This document shows, in pieces, positions 29,418-37,155 of a stretch of 64,000 nucleotides of DNA. Positions within the stretch are counted from its first letter, which is position 1. Every line of letters begins with the position of its first letter. A program made the translations under genes and the position numbers. The notes beneath the pieces are model-generated. The model saw nothing but the letters and a program-made list of their open reading frames with translations, ran no database searches and had not been told where the DNA came from. Origin of the DNA: Streptomyces sp. P9-A2 (GTDB taxonomy: Bacteria > Actinomycetota > Actinomycetes > Streptomycetales > Streptomycetaceae); NCBI RefSeq assembly GCF_036634175.1, contig NZ_JAZIFX010000001.1, forward strand, positions 7,750,001 to 7,814,000. The letters are read 5' to 3'.

Positions 29418-29909
29418 ATGACGGCCGACGATGTGTTGTCCATCCTTGCAGTGCTGCGGAACGCGGACGTCGACATCTGGATCGGCGGCGGCTGGGGCAT
29501 CGACGCCCTGGTCGGCGAGCAAACCCGCCTGCACCGCGACCTGGACCTGATGCACCGAGAGGACCAGGAAGCGGACGTCGTGGCGGCTCTCGCGCACGCT
29601 GGGTTCGTCGAGACCCTCGACTGGCGCCCCGTACGGTTCGTCGTCACCGATCCTCATGACCGGGAGATCGATCTTCACCCTCTGGTCTTTGCCGCGGACG
29701 GATCCGCCGTGCAGGCGTCACCCGACGTCGAGCACCCGTTCGCCTATCCCGCCTCGTGTTTCGTCACTGGCACGATCCTCGGGGCCACCGTCCCGTGCCT
29801 GTCGCCCGAGCAGCAGGTCTACTTCCACCAGGGCCATGAACCCGCTGATCACGACCGTCACGACATGGCCCGGCTCCGGCGGACCTTCGGGATCACCACC
29901 CACTTCTGA
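29418..29909 (+). CDS. Lincosamide/aminoglycoside nucleotidyltransferase-like protein
   Basis: 163 residues of the small nucleotidyltransferase group that includes LnuA/LinA and AadA2-like enzymes. The nucleotide site WIGGGWGIDALVGEQTRLHR is followed by the metal-binding DLDL; EIDLHPLVF follows. These enzymes transfer AMP to an antibiotic hydroxyl, but environmental relatives often lack proven resistance activity. ATG 29418 gives the family's usual length; an in-frame GTG at 29391 would add nine residues. It follows the ABM gene by 45 bases. Confidence 0.72.
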   Translation: MTADDVLSILAVLRNADVDIWIGGGWGIDALVGEQTRLHRDLDLMHREDQEADVVAALAHAGFVETLDWRPVRFVVTDPHDREIDLHPLVFAADGSAVQASPDVEHPFAYPASCFVTGTILGATVPCLSPEQQVYFHQGHEPADHDRHDMARLRRTFGITTHF

Positions 29910-29961
29910 GCCCGCGCGCCGGAAGCCGCTCCTGGCCGCCCGGCGCACGGGCCCCGGCTCG

Positions 29962-32520
29962 TCACCGCCAGATGGACCCCAGCTGCCACGCCCGCATGTG
30001 GTCGAGGGTGGCGGTGCCGCCCTCGGCGAAGACCTCGACGCCGGTGCTGGAGGGGTCGGGGAAGATCTGGTCGGTGATCACTGCCTCGCCGTTGCCGCCG
30101 AAGACCTCGACGGACGACCAGTCGACCAGGATCCGCAGCTTGACCTTGCCGTTCTTGGCCTTCAGCGGTGCGGTCTGGACACCGGGGAAGGTGCTGCTGA
30201 AGTCCCCGGCTCCGGAGCGGGTGCGGTCGACGTACAACTCCTGCGTCGTGGTGTCGTAACCGATGACGGTCTCCTCGCCGCCCGCGCCGGTGCGCACCTT
30301 CAGGCCGAAGCGGTCGGCGTCCTTGAGGGAGAAGGTCGCCTCGATGTCGAGTGCCTTGCCCTTGGCCGTGGGGCCGATCAGGGGCCTGGAGGTGCTCTTG
30401 ACGGTGATGTCGGACGCCGTCGCCGGGCGCTTCCCCCGGAGGGACTCCAGGCTGCCCACCGGCTTGCTGGTCAGCCGGATGCGGCCGTCGACGGTGCGCA
30501 GGGCCATCTCCCGCGGAACGCTCTGCGCGCCGCGCCAGGGTGAGGTGGGGAGGGACTGGCCGTAGTCCCAGTTGTTCATCCAGCCGATCATGTAGCGCTT
30601 GCCGCCCGGCGCGTTCTCCCAGGACACCGCCGCGTAGTAGTCCTTGCCGTAGTCGGCCCAGTCGGCGCGCTGTACGACGGACTTGGCGGGCTTGTCAGCG
30701 GCGGTGAACTGGTCGGCCATGACGTGGCCCCAGCCGGCGGTGTTCATGTCGATGACCTGGATCTGCGCCTTCTTGCCGACGTACGGGCGCATGTCGAAGG
30801 AGGCCCAGTCCAGGGTCTCGCTGTCGGCGCCGGTCGCGCTGCGGACGACCTGGCCGTCGACGAGCAGGTTGACGGACGTCTCCTGGGAGACGCGCTGGGC
30901 CTGGGTGTCGGACAGCATGATGTGGTCGACGTTGACGTGTCCCCAGCCGCCGGTGTTGTCGTCGACGATCCTGATCCGCGCCTGCTTGCCGGCGAGCTCG
31001 CTGACGTCCCAGGAGGCCCAGTTGAGTGCCTCGGCGTCCTTTCCGGTGGCGCTGCGGACGACCTGGCCGTCCACGAGGAGCTCGACGGCGGTCGGGTTGT
31101 CGGAGCGGGCCGGATGATTGCCGCCGCCGATGAGGAAGTTGATGCGCTTCTTGTCGATGGTGAACTCGGGTGACGTGAGGGTGCCGGTGGTGGAGTCGCC
31201 GTTCCGGAAGGTGTTGACCAGCCCGTCTCCCAGGAAGCCGGATACCTGTCCCTGGTCGGGGAGGGTGCCGGTGGCCGGTGCTGTGCCGAAAGCGTCCCCG
31301 GTCGCCGTCCAGTCGCCGTACGTTCCGCCTTCGAAGTCGGCGAGGACCGTGCCCTCGGGTGGAGTGCTGTCCATGACGGTCCCGGCCTCGTGCGGATGCC
31401 GCCCGCCACCGATCTTGAAGTTCAGGTAGGGGCTGTCGACGGTGAAGGAGGGGGAGCTGAGGATGCCGGTGGCGCCGTCACCGCCGTGGAAGCTGTTGGC
31501 GAGGCCCTTGCCGTCGAAACCGTCGACGGTCCCCTGCCAGTCCACCGCACCGGCTGCCGGTCCCTGGCCGAACGCGGTGCCCGTGCTCGTCCACGTACCG
31601 AAGCCGGTGCCCTCGAAGTCCTGGACAACCTTCCCGGTGGGCGGGGTGTAGGTGCCTTTGTCGTCCGCGGTGAACTTCTTGCCGTCGAAGTCACCGATGA
31701 AGTACTGGGCGGCCGAACCTCCCGCGACACCACCGGGGTTGATGTTGACGACCAGGACCCACTTGATGTTCTTCTTGTCCCCGTCCACGGCGAGGGGGAA
31801 CAGGTCGGGGCACTCCCACACGCCGCCCGTCGCACCGGCCGGTCCGAACTCGCTCTGCAGTTCCCAGTCCTTGAGGTTCTTCGACGTGTAGAAATGCACC
31901 TTGTGCTCGGCGGACAGCGACACCGTCATCAGCCAGCTCTTGGTCGGCGCGTACCACTGGACCTTGGGATCGCGGAAGTTGTTGGAGCCGATGTCGATCA
32001 CGGGATTGCCCTGGTACTTGGTCCAGGTGCGACCGCGGTCGGTGCTGTAGGCGAGCGACTGGGCCTGCTTGCCGCCGTTCTTGTAGGCGCTGGTGTAGAT
32101 CGCCACCATGGGCGGGTTCTTCTTCGTGCCGAAGCCGGTGGTGTTGTTCCAGTCGACGACCGCGCTGCCGGAGAACACCATCTCCTCGTCGTCGTGCGAC
32201 AGGGCGAGCGGCAACTCCTCCCAGTGCACGAGGTCCTTGCTCACCGCGTGCCCCCAGGACATGTCGCCCCAGGTGTTGCCGTTCGGGTTGTACTGGTAGA
32301 AGAGGTGGTACTCGCCCTTGTAGTAGACGAGCCCGTTGGGGTCGTTCATCCAGTTCTTCTGCGGAGTGAAGTGGAACTGGGGTCTGTAGGTCTCGGTGTA
32401 GGTCGGGGTGTCGGCGGCGACGGCCTGGGGGGCCAGCGGGGCTGCGGACAGGGCGCAGACGGTCGCGACCGCCGCCATCATCCGTATGCGGGCATGCCGG
32501 GATACGCGTGCAGAGCTCAT
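29962..32520 (-). CDS. Secreted GH32 fructan hydrolase (levanase/inulinase type)
   Basis: 852 residues. A Sec signal peptide (MMAAVATVCALSAAPLAPQAVA, cleavage near residue 35) leads into the GH32 five-bladed propeller: nucleophile Asp in NWMNDPNG, transition-state Asp in NFRDPKV and acid/base Glu in WECPDLF. A C-terminal beta-sandwich follows (VDWSSVEVFGGNGEAVITD). Between propeller blades lies a ~330-residue insert made of two duplicated modules in an unusual nested order (see findings). It should release fructose from levan or inulin for the neighbouring importer and kinase. The start ATG has AGGAGA upstream, and the LacI operators lie about 110 bases before it. Confidence 0.92.
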   Translation of the reverse strand: MSSARVSRHARIRMMAAVATVCALSAAPLAPQAVAADTPTYTETYRPQFHFTPQKNWMNDPNGLVYYKGEYHLFYQYNPNGNTWGDMSWGHAVSKDLVHWEELPLALSHDDEEMVFSGSAVVDWNNTTGFGTKKNPPMVAIYTSAYKNGGKQAQSLAYSTDRGRTWTKYQGNPVIDIGSNNFRDPKVQWYAPTKSWLMTVSLSAEHKVHFYTSKNLKDWELQSEFGPAGATGGVWECPDLFPLAVDGDKKNIKWVLVVNINPGGVAGGSAAQYFIGDFDGKKFTADDKGTYTPPTGKVVQDFEGTGFGTWTSTGTAFGQGPAAGAVDWQGTVDGFDGKGLANSFHGGDGATGILSSPSFTVDSPYLNFKIGGGRHPHEAGTVMDSTPPEGTVLADFEGGTYGDWTATGDAFGTAPATGTLPDQGQVSGFLGDGLVNTFRNGDSTTGTLTSPEFTIDKKRINFLIGGGNHPARSDNPTAVELLVDGQVVRSATGKDAEALNWASWDVSELAGKQARIRIVDDNTGGWGHVNVDHIMLSDTQAQRVSQETSVNLLVDGQVVRSATGADSETLDWASFDMRPYVGKKAQIQVIDMNTAGWGHVMADQFTAADKPAKSVVQRADWADYGKDYYAAVSWENAPGGKRYMIGWMNNWDYGQSLPTSPWRGAQSVPREMALRTVDGRIRLTSKPVGSLESLRGKRPATASDITVKSTSRPLIGPTAKGKALDIEATFSLKDADRFGLKVRTGAGGEETVIGYDTTTQELYVDRTRSGAGDFSSTFPGVQTAPLKAKNGKVKLRILVDWSSVEVFGGNGEAVITDQIFPDPSSTGVEVFAEGGTATLDHMRAWQLGSIWR

Positions 32521-32630
32521 GATGTCTCCTAGTCCCGAGGCCGTCCACGCAGCGGTGACTGCGGCTTCTGCGCGACGGACCGAAAAGTGCACCCCAGGCC
32601 GATGCCGGCTTCCGTGCCGTCGACCGAGGG

Positions 32631-32660
32631 TGTCATCGTTGACTTGTGTCATCGATGACA
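32631..32660. promoter_or_regulatory. LacI-type operator pair upstream of the GH32 gene
   Basis: TGTCATCGTTGAC at 32631 and the perfect 14-bp palindrome TGTCATCGATGACA at 32647, spaced like the pair at 27820-27849. Their position 111-140 bases before the GH32 start suits repression by the LacI protein encoded at 23642. Confidence 0.8.
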
Positions 32661-32943
32661 GCGAGTGCCCGATTATGAAGCCCAATCCGGCCTCCGCGTC
32701 AACGGTCCGGGCGCGATTGCTCCGGCATGACCGGCAGTTCATCGGCTGTCGTCGGTGGTCGCGAACCGCGCCGACCCGTTGGCAGTGGCGGTCTCGGGTT
32801 CGGTAACCGCCCAGGTCGGAGGGGTGGGGTGGGGGCCGCCCGGCAAGCTTCGGCCTCATCGTCGACGCCGAGACGGGCCGGTGAACGAGTTGGTTTCCGG
32901 CCTGTTGACCGGTCGGGCCTTTCGGTGCTTCGCTGCCGGAACC

Positions 32944-32992
32944 GCTACCGAAACCGGTTCCGGAACCGATTCCGGTACCGGTTCCACGGGCC
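32944..32992. promoter_or_regulatory. Cluster of GGAACC/GGTTCC palindromes before a lacI fragment
   Basis: Overlapping near-palindromes (ACCGGTTCCGGAACC, GATTCCGGTACCGGTTCC) directly upstream of a truncated LacI-type HTH. They probably are autoregulatory operators of that lost regulator and differ from the fructan-module operators. The stretch 32661-32943 holds no gene that I can support. Confidence 0.5.
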
Positions 32993-33024
32993 TCTGTACG
33001 ATCGGCCCTTCGGTGCGGGAGGAC

Positions 33025-33126
33025 ATGGGAGTCACTATCGCCGACGTGGCCACGCGGGCCGGGGTCAGCAAGACGACGGTCTCGCGGGTGCTGAACGGCA
33101 AGGGCGAGATCAACGAGAACACCGTC
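33025..33126 (+). pseudogene. N-terminal fragment of a LacI-family regulator
   Basis: ATG 33025, preceded by GGGAGGAC, starts VTIADVATRAGVSKTTVSRVL followed by GKGEINENTVLK: an intact LacI HTH. After LKGL the sequence changes to a glycosidase fragment in another frame. The effector domain is missing, so it is a deletion remnant. Confidence 0.8.
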
Positions 33127-33133
33127 TTGAAGG

Positions 33134-33400
33134 GCCTATGACGAAGCCGGCGTGACCATCTCCTGCATTTCCCCGCAAAACGAACCCATGGGTACTCCCA
33201 CCTGGCCCGGCATGTTCCTGTCCGCCTACCAGGAAGCCGATGTGATCCAGGAGATCGGCAAGGCGTTCGAAGCCAACGGAACCTCCACGAAGATCCTGGC
33301 TTGGGGCCACAACTGGGACGTGCCCTCGTATCCCGAGACGATCTTCAGCGACGAGCCGGGGCGCGGACTGGAACACCGCTTACCCGGGCAGCGGGCTTGA
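33134..33400 (+). pseudogene. Internal fragment of a GH30-type glycosidase
   Basis: Reads AYDEAGVTISCISPQNEP, the region around the acid/base Glu of family 30 glycosidases, then KILAWGHNWDVPSYPETIF, also typical. Both ends are missing: it abuts the lacI fragment upstream and degenerates after 33360. The bases 33401-33638 show nothing I recognise. A lacI-GH30 sugar locus probably stood here and lost its middle by deletion. Confidence 0.65.
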
Positions 33401-33666
33401 AACCTCACGAGTTCCGCAAACTGTGGAAAGCATCACCCGTCCTTGAAGCGCTCGTCGACGCCTCGCGACGGGCCCGCACCCGTAAGCCGAATTCCTCCGT
33501 CCCTTTCTCGCATCGGCCGCGGAAACCGGGCCGCACTCCGTCCCCTGGCAAGGGATTCCGCCTCATCCAGCGCGATATTCCCTAAAGGACGGGCAGCGGC
33601 TACCGCCTCGGGGGCGGAGCCGCAGATAGTGACACGCGTTAGTACTCCAGCCGTAGTTCGTGATCT

Positions 33667-34977
33667 TCATTCCTGAGTGGCTTGTCGTCGGTAGTGGCTG
33701 GCTTGGGATCGGGCCTGGTGGCGGCGTCGCCAGTTCGACCAACCGAGCCGGTGGGCTGTGTCGTGGACGGGTCGGACGACGAGGGTGATGAACAGGCGCT
33801 GGATCTCGTTGCAGGTGAGCGGAATGAGGGCATCGGGTGCGGGGCGGGTGTGCTCGTCTGCGCGTACGACGGCGAGGAAAGCGTGCGCGAGCATGGCGAG
33901 GGTGACCCAGCGGGACCAGGAGGTATAGCGGCGGACCTGGTGCTCGTCGAGTGCGGCCAGGCCCTTGCCCGACTGGAAGAACTCCTCCACCCGCCATCTT
34001 GATCCGGCGACTCTGACCAGCACGGTCAGCGGCACGGACGCGGGCGAGTAGCAGCGGTAGTAGGCGAGTTCGCCGGTGCTGCGGTTACGGCGGATCAGTA
34101 GCTGACGACTCCCGGGGCGGGGGTCGGGGAGGTCGATGACTGCCCAGTTGTAGACGCGGTGACCCTTGGCCCCGGCCCCTGCGGAGAGCTTCTGCCAGGC
34201 CCGCTTGGGCACCTTCTTGGCCAAGATGTCCGCACGGAACTTCCCCGCACCGGTGGTGACTTCGTGCGAGCAGGCCACCGCGAGGACGTAGCCGGTGCCG
34301 CGTTCCTCCAGTGCGGTTCGCAGCTTCGGGTTGCCGCCGTAGACCTCGTCGCCGGCAACCCATGCGGCCTGGTGGCCGGCGTCCAGGAACCGGGCGACCA
34401 TACGAGTGGCCAGCTCCGGCTTGGTGGCGAAGGTGGTGTCCTCGGCAAGGCCCGCGGCGCGGCAGCGGTCGGGGTCGGAGGTCCAGGAGCGCGGAACGTA
34501 GAGTTCCCGGTCCACTGCGGCGTGGCCGCGCTGACCTGCGTAAACCAGGTAGACGGCGACTTGGGAGTTCTCGATCCGGCCGGCAGTACCGGTGTATTGG
34601 CGCTGGACGCCGACCGTGCCAGTGCCCTTCTTCACATCGCCGGTCTCGTCGACGACCAGCACCGCCCGGTCGTCGTGCAGGTGCTCCACCACGTAGCCGC
34701 ACACGTCGTCGCGGACCTGATCGGCATCCCACTTGGCCCTGCCCAACAAGTGCTGCATGCCGTCCGGAGTGGTCTCGCCAGCCCACTCGGCGATGGTCCA
34801 GCAGTTCTTGCGCGGCAGATCGGCCAATAGACCGAGCACCAACCGCGCCGCCCTGCGCCGGGGTTCGACCCGGGCGAAGCGCCCCGCGATCCGGCCCATC
34901 AGGCCCTCGAACGCGTCCCGCCAACGGGTGGGTTCTATGCTGTGACCTGCGGCCACCGTCTCTTCGTCAGTCCACAC
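33667..34977 (-). CDS. IS701-family transposase
   Basis: 436 residues from a GTG start. DDE residues lie in VVDETGDVKKGTGTVGVQRQY (first Asp), WVAGDEVYGGNPKLR (second Asp) and WRVEEFFQSGKGLAALDEHQVR (Glu). This is the standard layout of actinobacterial IS701 transposases. The gene stops 24 bases inside the left repeat and appears intact. Confidence 0.92.
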   Translation of the reverse strand: MWTDEETVAAGHSIEPTRWRDAFEGLMGRIAGRFARVEPRRRAARLVLGLLADLPRKNCWTIAEWAGETTPDGMQHLLGRAKWDADQVRDDVCGYVVEHLHDDRAVLVVDETGDVKKGTGTVGVQRQYTGTAGRIENSQVAVYLVYAGQRGHAAVDRELYVPRSWTSDPDRCRAAGLAEDTTFATKPELATRMVARFLDAGHQAAWVAGDEVYGGNPKLRTALEERGTGYVLAVACSHEVTTGAGKFRADILAKKVPKRAWQKLSAGAGAKGHRVYNWAVIDLPDPRPGSRQLLIRRNRSTGELAYYRCYSPASVPLTVLVRVAGSRWRVEEFFQSGKGLAALDEHQVRRYTSWSRWVTLAMLAHAFLAVVRADEHTRPAPDALIPLTCNEIQRLFITLVVRPVHDTAHRLGWSNWRRRHQARSQASHYRRQATQE

Positions 34978-35066
34978 AACTCACGATGATCAACGGTGGC
35001 CGCACCCGTCTCCACAACGCGTCAGGGTCGCGCAGTTCCGCCTGCCGTCCTGAGTCAGGAGGACAT

Positions 35067-35399
35067 GTGCAACGTGGCGAAGTCTGGTGGGTGGAGTTCG
35101 ACGAGCGGCGGCTGGTCGTACTGCTGGCGGCAGACGACGCGTCCAGGATCCGGGCGATGCAGGTCGTCACTCCTGCGGGCGTCGACATCAGCGGTCTGGG
35201 CGTCGAAGTGCAAGTAGGTGCCATGGAAGGACTGCCCTTTGAAGGCGTGCTGCGGTTCGCGTTCCCGCGCCCGGGCTTTACCCCCTGCACGTGGCTGACC
35301 ACCGTGTCCCAGGACGACCTGATCGAGCGGGCGGGCGTCCTGTCCTCCGCGAAGCTCAGCGAGATAAGGGACGCCCTCCGTCTCGGTGAACTCGGGTAG
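35067..35399 (+). CDS. MazF/PemK-like protein inside the IS701 element
   Basis: 110 residues. It opens QRGEVWWVEFDERRLVVLLAA, the N-terminal beta-strand signature of MazF/PemK endoribonucleases, and has PGFTPCTWLTTVSQDDLIER where family members carry the TxLxTVSxxxL strand. AGGAGG lies 4 bases before the GTG start. The usual catalytic Arg after the first strand pair (RPVVV-like) reads RRLVVLL, so RNase activity is uncertain. No antitoxin gene is adjacent: the divergent neighbour is the transposase, and nothing else fits within the element. It may be a lone toxin, an inactive relative or a regulator of the transposase. Confidence 0.68.
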   Translation: MQRGEVWWVEFDERRLVVLLAADDASRIRAMQVVTPAGVDISGLGVEVQVGAMEGLPFEGVLRFAFPRPGFTPCTWLTTVSQDDLIERAGVLSSAKLSEIRDALRLGELG

Positions 35400-35624
35400 G
35401 CGGAGAGGCGCCACTCACCATCGAGATCACGATCTACGGCTGGAGTATTAGGCGCGCTGCATGCTGCCGTCCGCGCCTGCGGACGCGGTCGGTCGGCTAT
35501 CGGGACCGGTAGATTAGGCATACCTGAAAAGTCGGCTGTCTTCTTGGACGTAGTTGTCGGCGGGTGGTGCGCGAGGGGCACGGGGCTCGCGTGCCGTGAA
35601 TGGTGCGAAAGGACGGAAGGGGAC

Positions 35625-36008
35625 ATGACGGGCAAGCGCCGGGGCGCGAGGCGTCCGCACGGCGAGCTCGTCGCTGATGTGCTGGCAGTGCTGTGGCAGT
35701 CGGGCAAGCCGATGACCGCGCAGGAAGTCAACACCGCGCTCGGTACAGGGCTGGCCAGGACGACGATGGCCACCATCCTTACCCGCCTGCATGAGAAGGG
35801 CACGCTCCGCCGGGTGCCCGCGGGGCGTGGTTTCGCCTATGAGCCGGTGGAGGACGCGGCCGGACTCGTCGCCGACCGGATGCGTCGTGAGCTGGAGAGC
35901 GAGCCTCAGCGTGACCTGGTGCTGAAGCGGTTCGTGTCCTCGCTGTCCGAGGATGACGAGGAGACGCTGCGGCGCCTGCTCCTGGAGGCCGAGGGCGGGC
36001 CCGCGTGA
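35625..36008 (+). CDS. BlaI/MecI-type winged-helix repressor
   Basis: 127 residues with the penicillinase-repressor pattern: GELVADVLAVLWQSGKPMTAQEVNTAL, RTTMATILTRLHEKGTLRR, GRGFAYEP, and a C-terminal dimerisation helix pair. Such repressors are cleaved or released through a partner M56 membrane protease, which is the next gene; the GTG of that gene overlaps this stop (GTGA). In Streptomyces these pairs are widespread and mostly of unknown target; no beta-lactamase gene lies next to it. GGACGGAAGGGG precedes the ATG. Confidence 0.88.
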   Translation: MTGKRRGARRPHGELVADVLAVLWQSGKPMTAQEVNTALGTGLARTTMATILTRLHEKGTLRRVPAGRGFAYEPVEDAAGLVADRMRRELESEPQRDLVLKRFVSSLSEDDEETLRRLLLEAEGGPA

Positions 36009-36993
36009 CGTTTGTACTGCTGCTGGTCGTGTTGGCTCTGCTGTTCCCGTGGGGAGCGGCGGCGGTCGCCCGGCGTCTTGCCCAGGTGCTGCCGCCGCGC
36101 GCTGGGTGCTGAGCGGTGGGGCGGTCCTGCTGGCCGCCGGGACAATCTCCGTGCTGATCGGCCTCTTCCACGTGCCGTTCCTGGCGTTAGTGGAGCAATT
36201 GTCGCTGACACAGGTGCTGGAGGTGTGGCCGGCGGCGGTGCCGGTGGCGTGTGCGGCCGGAGCCGTGATGCTCGTCCAGCTGGTGCTGCTGATGCGGCGT
36301 TGGTTCCAGCACCGTTCGCTGCTCAGGCGGGCCTGGCTGTCGGCGGACGAGGGCGCCGGTGAAGGGGACCTGCTGGTGGTCCCGGGAAATGACGTGGATG
36401 CGTTCGCGCTTCCCGGCTACCGGGGACGCCGTGGCCGGGTCGTGGTCACGTCCGGGATGGTGCGGTCACTGAAGGCGCGCGAGCGCGAGGTGCTGCTGGC
36501 CCACGAGCGGGCTCACCTGGCCGGGCGCCATCATCTGCTGTCGGCCGTGGTCGATCTCGCCGCCGTGGTCCACCCCGCGCTGCGCAGCCTGCGGGACGCG
36601 TTGGTCTTCCATCTGGAGCGGTGGGCGGACGAGGCGGCGGCGGCGGTGACGGGCGACCGGCGGATGGCAGCTGCGGCCATCGCCCGCGCGGCGCTGGCCG
36701 GATCCTCCCACGGTCGTGCCAGCGGGTATCCGCTGCTGTCGGTGACGAGCGGGCCTGTGCCGCGGCGTGTCGAGGCGCTGCTCGGGCCTGAGCCGGAGGG
36801 CCCGCGCGGCGCCCGCAGGGCAGGTGCCGCCGCTCTGGCGGTGACGGTGGTCGCCGCCGCGGTGGCAGGTCTCGCGCTGGCCTATGGGCTGCACGAGTAC
36901 GTGGAGTATGCGGCAGGGCAGCTGCTCGGCACACCGTCGGGCTGCTCGGGTCTGTGGAGTGCGCTGGACACGCTGTTCGGTTCCGGAGCGTAG
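36005..36993 (+). CDS. M56-family (BlaR1-like) membrane peptidase with an apparent frameshift
   Basis: Starting at GTG 36005 the first ~30 residues form a membrane segment (FVLLLVVLALLFPWGAAAV), but this frame stops at 36115. Adding one base near 36100 joins it to the long frame that continues WVLSGGAVLLAAGTISVLIG and carries the rest: further membrane helices, LVVPGNDVDAFALPGYRGR, and the zinc motif LLAHERAHLAGRHH. The C terminus ends in another helix, with no penicillin-binding sensor domain. The frameshift could be real or a sequence error; the otherwise well kept protein favours error or a recent change. It presumably inactivates the BlaI-type repressor encoded just upstream. Confidence 0.75.
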
Positions 36994-37004
36994 AGATCAC
37001 CGAG

Positions 37005-37040
37005 CCCCTTCACTTTCCCGTAAGCGGGCTGGTGAAGGGG
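37005..37040 (+). terminator. Hairpin after the M56 peptidase gene
   Basis: CCCCTTCAC pairs with GTGAAGGGG, and a second small stem (CCCG, loop TAAG, CGGG) sits in the loop. It lies 12 bases after the stop, between the BlaI/M56 pair and the convergent metallophore operon, and may serve both. Confidence 0.7.
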
Positions 37041-37155
37041 ATCAGCTCTGCCCTCAGTGAGGTGCGTGTGAGGACGGATTCGCTGTCCGCTCACGTGTGA
37101 TGCGAGGCCGGACGGGACAGCGGGTTCGCCGGCGATGCCCTCGGGCGGGACCGGG

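Larger units (their letters stand above)
33643..35447 (-). mobile_element. IS701-family element carrying a MazF-like passenger gene
   Basis: 1805 bp. The ends are inverted repeats: TACTCCAGCCGTAGTTCGTG at 33643 and, read from the other end at 35447, TACTCCAGCCGTAGATCGTG. Both sides carry TTAG (33639-33642 and 35448-35451), a 4-bp duplication that fits the YTAR target of IS701 elements. It contains a leftward transposase and a divergent MazF-like gene, both inside the repeats. Confidence 0.92.

Noticed and set aside
29962..32859. GH32 start at 32859
   Set aside because: The extension crosses both LacI operators and has no signal peptide at its start; ATG 32520 is followed by a proper Sec signal and preceded by AGGAGA.
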